IMG/VR virus record: IMGVR_UViG_3300034190_000819
Coordinates: 1 to 30,907 of that record
Source of the DNA: a virus
Length of the DNA: 30,907 bases
Direction: 5' to 3' (one strand)
Shown piece by piece: positions 26,201 to 30,834 of the stretch; the first letter of the stretch is position 1, and each line of letters opens with the position of its first letter. The position numbers and the translations under genes were made by a program. Under the pieces are notes generated by a model, which was not told the DNA's origin, did not search any database, and worked only from the letters and a program-made list of their open reading frames with translations.

Positions 26201-27318
26201 TTGTTAATAGTTCATTATCTAAAGATGAATCCGACGCAAGTGGAGCATTTGATTTTAGTACAGAGTATGAGGATTATACATTAGCAAGTAAAGCTGGAGA
26301 GAGACCACAGAACTACCGAGAGATTTTAATCCAAGCACCTAAAACAGATAAACTAAAAGACGTTGAACATTCGAATGAACATTTTGAATCAGCACCTAAT
26401 TATAAAAGCACTTTAGCCCACATACGTTTATCTGATGGCGTGTCTGGTGAAAAGATGGATCAACCCACTTTGATTATTGAAGAGATACAATCTGATTATC
26501 ATCAACAGGGCAGTAAATATGGTTATCGAAAAGACGGTGTTACTTATACTGAAGAAGACATAATCAAGACAGTAGAAGATTATAAAGAACCGTTTTATAA
26601 TAAGTTTAAACAAGAGTTATCTAAAACATCTGACGATGTAGAATACGTACAAGAAGAAGCTAGTGACTACACGATTCAAGCTCTTGAAGTGATGGAGCAG
26701 TTTCTTGCATCAGGAGTTACTAAACAAGAAGTTGAGTTATTCTCTAAAAAGTTTTTAAATTATAAAATTAAAGATCTAAAATTAGCGGATGACCTCGCCT
26801 CCTATGTATCTAAATTTGATGTAAACTACATGGAGAATCATAAGAAGGCTCAAGGTGTTAACATTAAACGGGCGGAGCTAGAAAAAGAATTCGTAAAAGA
26901 ATTATCCGAGGAAAATGTTAATGTAGGACGGGCGTATAAAAAGTATCTTAATGACGACATTGATACTGAGACTGTTCCTGAAGCACCGTTTAAAAAGACT
27001 TGGCATAAACTAGCAATCAATAAAGCTTTAATAGAAGCTGCCGAAGAGGGCAACACACGTATAGCTCTTACTACAGGACAGCAGCAACAAGAGCGGTATG
27101 GCACAGCTGGTGGTAAACTAGGCGAGAAGTACGACACAGCTTATCTTTCCTATCTTAAAAAGTTCGGTAAGAAGTATGGCGTTAAACCACAACTGGAGGC
27201 AGTTGAAATGGGCGACGCAACTTTCGACTTAAACGTTTTAGAGATTACCCCTGAGATGAAAGAAGATATATTAAAAGGTCTACCACAATTTGCTGAAGGA
27301 GGTTTAGTTGATGAGTGA
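20248..27318 (+). CDS. Giant multidomain virion (polyvalent) protein, probably ejected
   Basis: 2356 aa from the RBS-backed ATG at 20248 (7 residues shorter than the longest frame). N-terminal half resembles large phage internal proteins: a Gly/Ala hydrophobic region with TAASTVLGAGLGAGINYGL (about 231-249), NYIPRMWNRKAI (508-519) and KFFRLNLLDQWTKFVQ (774-789). Then: a GG linker at 1112-1116; an ADP-ribosyltransferase-like module, about 1339-1585 (VYRG with R1343; GFDGIKYKN; SYIAFEPTQFK); linker YAKGG at 1589; a segment with MDIHNNNLG (1667-1675); linker GYNHGG at 1712; a LysM domain at about 1722-1765; linker VNIGGKIAQKL at 1832; and a polyvalent-type C-terminal domain with EEIQSD (2078-2083) and ALTTGQQQQERYG, ending FAEGG. 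Activities are predicted, not shown. Largest gene of the window, just before lysis genes. Confidence 0.8.
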   Translation: MVDSVATRMQEYYGKLDKGEDVSDFSTVNNQEELDLLNDTASAPATVTSFENNPDVIKNYELVTDYLGNNQTVMSGLLDSASLIDGSKAEFMRDEFRISTLVNRAVTLGDAPKEVLNAYNDLKAAWDSSELTGFGEWAGAVKDYGIDLVANYETIPMVASAMFSGGTSVAANAGIRKGLHSALSKGVAAASNNPAKFGAAYGGVFTGAADLASQELNISLENQEEVNYAQTAASTVLGAGLGAGINYGLSRVGSKIRSRRLERDTEIDNGPIVSESKGLALFDEGLEGEYIPASGEAILDNVSGLLSGRTAKVVNDVDETGFEDIIDDFVSDIGGGQSTREEVEDIVLGALKSGETGDKIKNKVAFGLWKAATELVGTAFGGKASGVLTSFVPYSKTAETLRKRLSHDFGITTTGKQKERVAMDFSEVAATLTGGFRERFKAAVEPIALNSVKGNLEDDVNAALNRAIRGQMSPDKDINVAAVKIQNLFKDIGEQLFEGGLIDKKVENYIPRMWNRKAIENNQNDFAKLLIEEGEAADIVEAERIIKEMLDIENQLSGGTAGHFFSAKRKFTDISNEAKLVDYLEDDLLSVIETYNFQAGKSLAKIKVLNSRGEADFIKKWIEPIAKEMKAAGQALTKKDKERIRELYRLTTGENLKRFSDTVQTGADGYQLATRTALLPLATVGSLTEVLINVGKAGVINSAKGFAQASEVAYRTITNDLHTELRTKHGLTANEVWRELQSFGKAIDQSVGQIGNRLGGDDLIHEGMQKASNKFFRLNLLDQWTKFVQITSYATGKNLIEENLKALAAHGNKAQTSRTESMIGKLNELDVDYKAGVAWINNGSKRTDSFYTDFKRGASRYTNGVILQPTGMSNLKPMLYSDPKTTILFQLLGYPAAFSNTVLKGAAKAVIKDPKANAANILGAGLSMTAAARFINWVRSRGESESMYVPESEKNLKAIARWGGNGLFLDTFTRAKSAAKYGDNIMGYATMPFGPITGEALNLFQGKPAQVLGNKVPFMGAGNVFLGPDVMRKYRKSLKNIDRSLNEKFVPDFQPNIARDLLSKGGTVEIDRASAEPDERVNKLTGVPYNVEAGTAFMDELDEGRTERFGFNVGGKIAQKLSTPLAEVINKHTDGLFSASKVNNVASEIEEAVTLNANLKALPEDEYYSDTMDDIALNQMLVDDVDVEEYLTVAARSVFDDNDANDELMGLAEEVDPDYSLYDTINHMLNPLKDKRDNLVRSEYKDVEDSEALKNLTSFLGTHITTLPFYTSVTQEGAKKSAKQHVAKLLEEGDDGLFSFIKDTAATTPAQRNDNLNLKPSANTQKAIEEFVVESEVNVPVYRGVSSFVNTDYDIAYTFPREMGVHYGNEGQANYQILKELNPNRAIDEFSLAATGGRSANKRKMFEAFQEEMADSGTSLNASSEEGMAPLTVLKGYLNIKNPLFINQDMGSWSADNLLTVEYFPMKDALEESLKRSLTKKELGKIDALSDRALLISDEYIVAENTDKKVGVAVNQIQNELKRVLEHAKLTKDLQGFIKDLGFDGIKYKNAVEPPFRGEQLYSYIAFEPTQFKTVNASKFDVNDPRDMYAKGGSIVARALGIPDEALSWAKSQRDRFPKSESYDGIGDAAAHLALGFITKKSENPKAALFAANAREFVTLDRVGGKMDIHNNNLGASIDAQNYAEAEKVIDTLISDRKAVFMTPSESRARRGYNHGGSSSFYAVSKGDTLSKIAEDNETTVESLMAANDIEDETLIYVNQKLALPVEKEFKENRALEAIKSMRVRGGRQDNKVFSALKKLNSFRNSQGLSSKSVESLKRIKESITPEDRKPVNIGGKIAQKLAPKMTEGFYSALEKASLNLTRKEGTGQGFLNDLKKGEKVTEDELYFTGVIDKLKDVKKISKEEVQDVVANSRVGVETKKGSPDYVDPDDGAYDFDTAYDDLADGDVWQVAELEQSRPDDYEKYISGEMSFDEAEKFELDAKRFVNSSLSKDESDASGAFDFSTEYEDYTLASKAGERPQNYREILIQAPKTDKLKDVEHSNEHFESAPNYKSTLAHIRLSDGVSGEKMDQPTLIIEEIQSDYHQQGSKYGYRKDGVTYTEEDIIKTVEDYKEPFYNKFKQELSKTSDDVEYVQEEASDYTIQALEVMEQFLASGVTKQEVELFSKKFLNYKIKDLKLADDLASYVSKFDVNYMENHKKAQGVNIKRAELEKEFVKELSEENVNVGRAYKKYLNDDIDTETVPEAPFKKTWHKLAINKALIEAAEEGNTRIALTTGQQQQERYGTAGGKLGEKYDTAYLSYLKKFGKKYGVKPQLEAVEMGDATFDLNVLEITPEMKEDILKGLPQFAEGGLVDE
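27296..27303 (+). promoter_or_regulatory. Perfect RBS that fixes the endolysin start
   Basis: AAGGAGGT, fully complementary to the 16S rRNA 3' end, lies 7 nt before the ATG at 27311 and inside the end of the giant gene. It favours ATG 27311 over the in-frame TTG at 27308. Confidence 0.75.
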
Positions 27319-27661
27319 ATATAAATATTTTAGCACAGATGAGTTTGCGTGTCAAGAGACGGGGGAAAATGAAATTAGTGTAGAGTTTATACACAAACTA
27401 GATAAGCTTCGAGAGGCTTGTGGCTTTCCATTTACGATTACATCAGGCTATCGTAGCCCTCAGCATAGCATTGAGCAGCGTAAAGCTAAGGCAGGCACCC
27501 ACGCACAAGGAATCGCAGCAGACATTAAAGTCTCTGGGGGTGCGCAGCGCATGAAGATTGTGGAGGAAGCAATAGCGTTAGGCTTCAAAGGCGTTGGAGT
27601 TGCTAAGACATTTGTTCATGTTGACATCAGGGAAACCACCCCTGTCTTGTGGTGTTATTAA
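27311..27661 (+). CDS. Endolysin, peptidase M15 family (L,D/D,D-peptidase type)
   Basis: 116 aa, a single-domain zinc peptidase that cuts peptidoglycan cross-bridges or stem peptides at lysis. Motifs: FTITSGYRSP (41-50), THAQGIAADI with zinc ligands H64 and D71, and FVHVDIR with H103 and D105, ending in PVLW. This is the full compact length of the M15_3-type family. No signal peptide or binding domain, so it needs the holin made next. It overlaps the giant gene by 8 nt and uses the strong AAGGAGGT site. High confidence for family; bond specificity is not visible. Confidence 0.9.
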   Translation: MSEYKYFSTDEFACQETGENEISVEFIHKLDKLREACGFPFTITSGYRSPQHSIEQRKAKAGTHAQGIAADIKVSGGAQRMKIVEEAIALGFKGVGVAKTFVHVDIRETTPVLWCY

Positions 27662-27662
27662 A

Positions 27663-28040
27663 ATGTTTAGCTTAGGATCTTTAATCGGCCCTATAACTAA
27701 GTTAGTTGGTTCTCATTTAAACAATAAGAAAGAAGAGAAGCAGGCAAAGCATAAAGCTAAAATGCAAGTTATAGAAAATAATGCAGACTGGGAATCTAAG
27801 ATGGCGGACTCGTCAGCTAACAGTTGGAAGGATGAGTTTTGGACTCTTGTTCTTTCAGTACCTATCTTTATGATTGGGTATGCTATAGCGGCAGATGACA
27901 TAAGTGTTATTGAAAGAGTCTCACTAGCTTTTGCAGCACTGAATGAACTCCCTGAGTGGTATCAGTACTTGTTGTTTATTGCTATCTCTAGCAGCTTCGG
28001 TATCAGGGGAGCTAAAAGCTTAATGAACTTAAGGAAATAA
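27663..28040 (+). CDS. Holin, three-TM (GTA/3TM) type
   Basis: 125 aa. The N-terminus FSLGSLIGPITKLVG is amphipathic, then a Lys/Glu-rich cytoplasmic helix (21-36), a DEFWTLVLSVPIFMIGYAIA membrane span (57-76), a short loop and a last span around PEWYQYLLFIAISSSFGIRG (97-116). The ELPEWYQYLL...SFGIRG ending is the hallmark I know from 3TM holins of phages and gene transfer agents. It directly follows the M15 endolysin (1 nt gap). RBS is poor, so translation is probably coupled to the endolysin; a low-level holin fits delayed lysis. The upstream TTG start at 27594 would run through the M15 gene and is unlikely. Confidence 0.8.
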   Translation: MFSLGSLIGPITKLVGSHLNNKKEEKQAKHKAKMQVIENNADWESKMADSSANSWKDEFWTLVLSVPIFMIGYAIAADDISVIERVSLAFAALNELPEWYQYLLFIAISSSFGIRGAKSLMNLRK

Positions 28041-28041
28041 T

Positions 28042-28239
28042 ATGATAGAAAACATTGCAGGGCATAAGGATTATGAACTCAAGGATGGTAGAACGGACGC
28101 TCTTTATTTAGAGATAATGGAACTTATAACTAAAAAATTTAATAGTGCAGCTCTCACCCCCACTGAAGCTATCGGTACTTTAGATTGGGTTAAGACTGTA
28201 ATCATAATGACTAACACAAATTTCAATGAAGAGCTTTAA
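28042..28239 (+). CDS. Small hypothetical protein after the holin
   Basis: 65 aa, not assigned. Starts 1 nt after the holin stop with RBS AAGGA. The C-terminal half LTPTEAIGTLDWVKTVIIMT (39-58) forms a helix that looks conserved in type among marine phages. It lacks a true membrane span and cysteines. Role unknown; it is placed as part of the lysis and late accessory operon. Confidence 0.66.
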   Translation: MIENIAGHKDYELKDGRTDALYLEIMELITKKFNSAALTPTEAIGTLDWVKTVIIMTNTNFNEEL

Positions 28240-28253
28240 CGCATAGGGGGAGT

Positions 28254-28535
28254 ATGGATATAGATAATATACCAATGGTGCGTTTAACTTGGAAGGACGC
28301 ACAGGAAGGGGTAGGAACTTGGGAAAGCCTAGAAGATATTATAGCGCACGAACCGGCTACCTGTCAAGAAGTAGGCTGGCTTATATTTAAAGACGATAAA
28401 AAAGTAATTGTTATGAGGTCTAGGATAGTTGAAGAGGACGGGAGTGTGTCGGAAGGCAGTGCTCATATAGCTATACCAACTTCATGGCTTATAAAAATAG
28501 AAGAGTTGGAAGCCTTTAAAGACATTAAAGCATGA
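28254..28535 (+). CDS. Small conserved-type phage protein (W..VGWLI pattern)
   Basis: 93 aa. It shows VRLTWKDAQEGVGTWESLED (9-28), CQEVGWLIFKDDKKVIVMRS (38-57) and an IAIPTSWLIKIEEL end. This strand-helix pattern is common among short phage proteins of unknown function that I have seen in several tailed phages. RBS AGG/GGGG lies just before the ATG. Its stop TGA overlaps a further ATG at 28532, the first of a duplicated start region (see repeat entry). No catalytic residues suggest an activity. Confidence 0.68.
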   Translation: MDIDNIPMVRLTWKDAQEGVGTWESLEDIIAHEPATCQEVGWLIFKDDKKVIVMRSRIVEEDGSVSEGSAHIAIPTSWLIKIEELEAFKDIKA

Positions 28536-28563
28536 GCACACAGGAGCGTAAAGCATGAGCACA
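28526..28563 (+). repeat. 15-nt direct repeat around two start codons
   Basis: TAAAGCATGAGCACA occurs at 28526-28540 and again at 28549-28563, 23 nt apart. The first ATG opens an 8-codon frame (MSTQERKA) that ends in TGA overlapping the second ATG at 28555. The AGGAG at 28542-28546 lies between them and serves the second start. Confidence 0.85.
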
Positions 28564-28830
28564 GCTAAGAAAAAAACTAAAGAGATTATACTCCCATGTA
28601 TATTTGGAAGATTTAGGATACAAGCTCAAGCAATAGTTCTATATCCTTTTGTGTTTTATAAAAGCCAAGAAGCTAAAGATAAATATAGGGCGCATGAAAT
28701 GATCCATGTTGAACAAGTACAACGGTTAGGTTGGTTTAAATTTTATTCCTCTTATCTATGGGAATCGTATAAGGTTGGTTACTGGGAAAACAAATATGAA
28801 ATAGAAGCTAGAGAAAGGTCAGGAGTTTAA
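28555..28830 (+). CDS. Mini metallopeptidase-like protein (HEMIH)
   Basis: 91 aa. A short basic start (KKKTKE) is followed by a strand pair and the HEMIH motif at residues 47-51 (HExxH, zinc and catalytic Glu), then a helix, RLGWFKFYSSYL, and ENKYEIEARE at 78-87, where E82 or E84 can be the third ligand, in the manner of minimal gluzincins. All expected key residues are present, so activity is plausible. RBS AGGAG 8 nt upstream. It stands among late accessory genes after the holin. It could process a virion protein, modify the envelope or act on host protein; substrate unknown. Confidence 0.68.
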   Translation: MSTAKKKTKEIILPCIFGRFRIQAQAIVLYPFVFYKSQEAKDKYRAHEMIHVEQVQRLGWFKFYSSYLWESYKVGYWENKYEIEARERSGV

Positions 28831-28832
28831 CT

Positions 28833-29021
28833 ATGGCAGCTAAGAAAAAAACTAAATCAAAAGTAAATGAAGCAGGTAATTATACTAAGCCGACTATGCG
28901 TAAACGTTTGTTTAATAAAATTAAAGCCAGTACTAAGGGCGGCAAGGCTGGTCAATGGTCTGCTAGGAAGGCTCAGATGCTTGCTAAAGAATACAAAGCA
29001 GCCGGAGGAGGATACAAGTAA
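28833..29021 (+). CDS. Small basic protein, KGGKxGQWSARKAQ type
   Basis: 62 aa, strongly basic. The core KGGKAGQWSARKAQMLAKEY (36-55) followed by GGGYK is a pattern I recall from widespread small phage and large-virus proteins of unknown function. Lys/Arg/Ala composition suits nucleic acid binding. RBS AGGAG lies before the ATG, inside the previous gene. Its stop TAA overlaps the next ATG (TAATG). First of three basic small genes. Confidence 0.7.
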   Translation: MAAKKKTKSKVNEAGNYTKPTMRKRLFNKIKASTKGGKAGQWSARKAQMLAKEYKAAGGGYK

Positions 29022-29275
29022 TGCCAATGAAGAAGCCACAAAAGTCTTTAAAGAAATGGACTAAAGAGAACTGGGGTACTAAGTCTGGTAAGCCAAGTAC
29101 CCAAGGTAAGGCGGCTACAGGTGAAAGGTATTTACCTAAGAAGGCTAGAGAGTCTTTAAGTTCTAAAGAGTATGCTGCAACAACAGCTAAGAAACGTAAA
29201 GATACTAAGGCAGGTAAGCAGCACAGCAAGCAACCTGCAAAGATTGTAAAGAAAACAGCGAGGCATAGAAAATAA
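29021..29275 (+). CDS. Small basic protein, SLKKWTKENW type
   Basis: 84 aa, about one third Lys/Arg. Visible parts: KSLKKWTKENWGTKSGKPS (8-26), ERYLPKKARESLSSKEYAAT (35-54), then KKRKDTKAGKQHSKQPAKIV. I recall this set of motifs (SxKKW, YLP.KA..LS, KQxxKQP) from short proteins of marine phages, possibly of the DUF5872 kind. No acidic patch or cysteine pair. Coupled by TAATG at both ends. Likely DNA or RNA binding or packed in the virion, by composition only. Confidence 0.7.
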   Translation: MPMKKPQKSLKKWTKENWGTKSGKPSTQGKAATGERYLPKKARESLSSKEYAATTAKKRKDTKAGKQHSKQPAKIVKKTARHRK

Positions 29276-29565
29276 TGGCTAAAGAAAAAGATTCTAAGTT
29301 AAAGAGCGCAGGAGTTTCAGGATATAATAAACCTAAAAAAACGCCTAGCCACAAAACTAAATCACATGTGGTTGTAGCTAAGGTAGGGGATCAGACGAAG
29401 ACTATACGCTTTGGAGAACAAGGAGCGAGTACGGCGGGCAAGCCAAAAGCCGGAGAGTCTGCCCGTATGAAAGCAAAACGTGCCAGCTTTAAAGCTAGAC
29501 ACGCTAAGAACATTGCAAAAGGAAAGATGTCTGCGGCTTACTGGGCAGATAAAGCGAAATGGTAA
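29275..29565 (+). CDS. Small basic protein, TIRFGEQGA / KGKMSAAYWADK type
   Basis: 96 aa, basic. A strand segment SHVVVAKVGDQTKTIRFGEQ (30-49) is followed by a Lys/Arg/Ala helix ending SAAYWADKAKW (86-96). This ending is typical of a small protein family recurring in marine phages, without known function. The start is coupled by TAATG to the previous gene and the stop overlaps the next start in the same manner. Third of the basic set; shared strand and tight coupling suggest they work together or in the same amounts. Confidence 0.7.
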   Translation: MAKEKDSKLKSAGVSGYNKPKKTPSHKTKSHVVVAKVGDQTKTIRFGEQGASTAGKPKAGESARMKAKRASFKARHAKNIAKGKMSAAYWADKAKW

Positions 29566-29924
29566 TGGAGCTTAATGAGAATACAGGTATAACAATACCC
29601 ATCAGAAACCTAGTCGCTATGATTGTTTTTACTTGCGTTTCAACTATGGCTTACTTCGGCATACAAGAGCGGCTAAACCTCTTGGAACATGCTTTAGACA
29701 AAACTCAAATGGATATAACTCAGAACAGTGAGTTTAGAATAAAATGGCCCAGAGGTGAGTTAGGGTCACTTCCTGCTGATGCTAGGCAAGATATGCTTTT
29801 AGAGTATCTTAGTGCTCAGCAACAAAAGCAAACCAGCTCCAATGAAAAACTTAAAGATTCGTTAACAGACTTAAAGTTACGAATAGCTGCCATAGAAGCT
29901 GGTGTAGAAATAAACATAGATTAA
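29565..29924 (+). CDS. Single-span membrane protein with coiled-coil tail
   Basis: 119 aa from ATG 29565 (TAATG-coupled; an ATG at 29559 would add 2 residues). N-terminal membrane span at about 13-32 (IRNLVAMIVFTCVSTMAYFG), then a helical tail with FRIKWPRGELGSLPADARQD (about 57-76) and a final coiled coil. Such N-in, single-span proteins near lysis genes can be inner-membrane spanin analogues or holin regulators. No lipobox or Cys-based outer spanin partner was found nearby. Conserved wording RIKWPRGE-GSLPADA is recalled from marine phages. Last gene of the plus-strand operon; it ends 5 nt from the convergent minus-strand gene. Confidence 0.66.
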   Translation: MELNENTGITIPIRNLVAMIVFTCVSTMAYFGIQERLNLLEHALDKTQMDITQNSEFRIKWPRGELGSLPADARQDMLLEYLSAQQQKQTSSNEKLKDSLTDLKLRIAAIEAGVEINID

Positions 29925-29929
29925 TAAAG

Positions 29930-30160
29930 TTAAGTGGTAGCGTGGTTAAGAGCATCTAGTTCTTGCTCTAACTGACTATGTAGGGGCTGTAGCTTATCAT
30001 TGCACAGCCTCAACAAAGCCCTCATCAATACTAAGTCGTCGCCTTTAAAGACCTTAGACATATCCTTGTCGGGGATGCCGCTAAGTTCAGTAACGACAAC
30101 CCCTCCCTTGTCTACAAGGAGCTTGAAAGATATTAGATTCCCTTCTTGTTTATTGCTCAT
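29930..30160 (-). CDS. Small hypothetical protein, last of the minus-strand array
   Basis: 76 aa. N-terminal half ISFKLLVDKGGVVVTELSGI (10-29) looks like strands; the C-terminal half is a helix with LVLMRALLRLCNDKLQPLHS. The start ATG overlaps the stop of the upstream small gene (ATGA), with no clear RBS, so it depends on coupling. Function not recognised. The stop lies 5 nt from the end of the plus-strand operon. Confidence 0.6.
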   Translation of the reverse strand: MSNKQEGNLISFKLLVDKGGVVVTELSGIPDKDMSKVFKGDDLVLMRALLRLCNDKLQPLHSQLEQELDALNHATT

Positions 30161-30309
30161 AAGGCACAGCTACCAAGCATTGACTTGTACACGATGATAA
30201 AGAATACAGCCATCAATGTGTTAGCCCCCCAAAACCAAGCAAACATTTCAAAGGTATCTCTATTGTCTTTAATGAATGTCTTGAGTTTTCTTTTCTTAGT
30301 CTTAGTCAT
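30157..30309 (-). CDS. Small membrane protein B of the minus-strand array
   Basis: 50 aa. Basic start MTKTKKRKLKTFIKDNRDTF, then a hydrophobic segment at about 22-42 (FAWFWGANTLMAVFFIIVYK) and a short C-terminus. RBS AGGGGG on the minus strand about 6 nt from the ATG, good coupling with the upstream gene (TAATG) and with the next (ATGA). Unknown function; single-span with a positive inside. Confidence 0.6.
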   Translation of the reverse strand: MTKTKKRKLKTFIKDNRDTFEMFAWFWGANTLMAVFFIIVYKSMLGSCAL

Positions 30310-30464
30310 TATAACCCCCTAAATGTTATAGCTCTAAAGCACTGAGCGTAAAAGGCTTTAATTTCATCTCTCTCTTCCCAAAGTATCATCGCAGGTATAT
30401 AAACTGGCGAGATAATAAGATGAAGCAGCCCAAGAAAAAACATTTTAGTTTTTGACTTAGTCAT
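30309..30464 (-). CDS. Small membrane protein A of the minus-strand array
   Basis: 51 aa beginning MTKSKTKMFFLGLLHLIISP; one membrane span at about 8-29. It starts with the same bases as the next gene (ATGACTAAG) and both follow GG-rich RBS sites, so the two may be related or share translation signals. The RBS GGGGAGG lies inside the upstream gene. Stop and start overlap as TAATG on both sides. Function unknown. Confidence 0.6.
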   Translation of the reverse strand: MTKSKTKMFFLGLLHLIISPVYIPAMILWEERDEIKAFYAQCFRAITFRGL

Positions 30465-30640
30465 TATAGAGCCTCCCCAAGAGTAATGCTAACTAAACGC
30501 TCATTAGCTGCACCCTGATTAAATAATAAACGTGCGTTAACAATGTTGTAGTGAGCACCTCCAGCATTTAATTCAATACTAATATCATCATCAAGACCTT
30601 GGATGAATTCCATTAGATGGCCTACAGTAAACTCACTCAT
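30464..30640 (-). CDS. Small hypothetical protein, tandem paralog 2
   Basis: 58 aa beginning MSEFTVGHLMEFIQGLDDDI. The first 20 residues match the neighbour encoded upstream (MSGFTVGHLKKLIQDLDDDT) at 14 positions, then the two diverge. RBS GGGAG about 8 nt before the ATG, inside the upstream gene's last codons. The rest has an NIVNARLLFNQGAANERLVS stretch, helical and strand mixed. No motif of known function. Confidence 0.66.
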   Translation of the reverse strand: MSEFTVGHLMEFIQGLDDDISIELNAGGAHYNIVNARLLFNQGAANERLVSITLGEAL

Positions 30641-30642
30641 AT

Positions 30643-30834
30643 CTATTCTCCCTCTTTATTTGTAAGTTTACTAACCCATAAATACAGTATGTGGTACTTA
30701 TCTGTTTTTTTGTCATGTTCAACTGAAGCAGTAGATATAACGTAATCATCGTCACCATCGTCTACAGCAACAATCGTATCGTCGTCAAGGTCTTGGATTA
30801 ATTTCTTTAAATGACCTACAGTAAATCCACTCAT
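30643..30834 (-). CDS. Small acidic hypothetical protein, tandem paralog 1
   Basis: 63 aa, MSGFTVGHLKKLIQDLDDDT followed by an acidic run (VDDGDDDY) and a strand pair ending in YHILYLWVSKLTNKEGE. It shares its N-terminal helix with the downstream paralog, but its second half is different. Its ATG overlaps the TGA of the gene that enters from the right (ATGA). The acidic middle could bind metal or mimic nucleic acid; neither is shown by a motif. Confidence 0.66.
   Translation of the reverse strand: MSGFTVGHLKKLIQDLDDDTIVAVDDGDDDYVISTASVEHDKKTDKYHILYLWVSKLTNKEGE

Noticed and set aside
27594-27662. TTG start extending the holin by 23 residues
   Set aside because: It overlaps the catalytic end of the M15 gene and the added residues do not look like a holin start; ATG 27663 is preferred.
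28867-29064. 65 aa plus-strand frame across two basic genes
   Set aside because: It crosses the TAATG junction of two well supported genes in another frame and has Cys/Leu-rich composition unlike real genes here.
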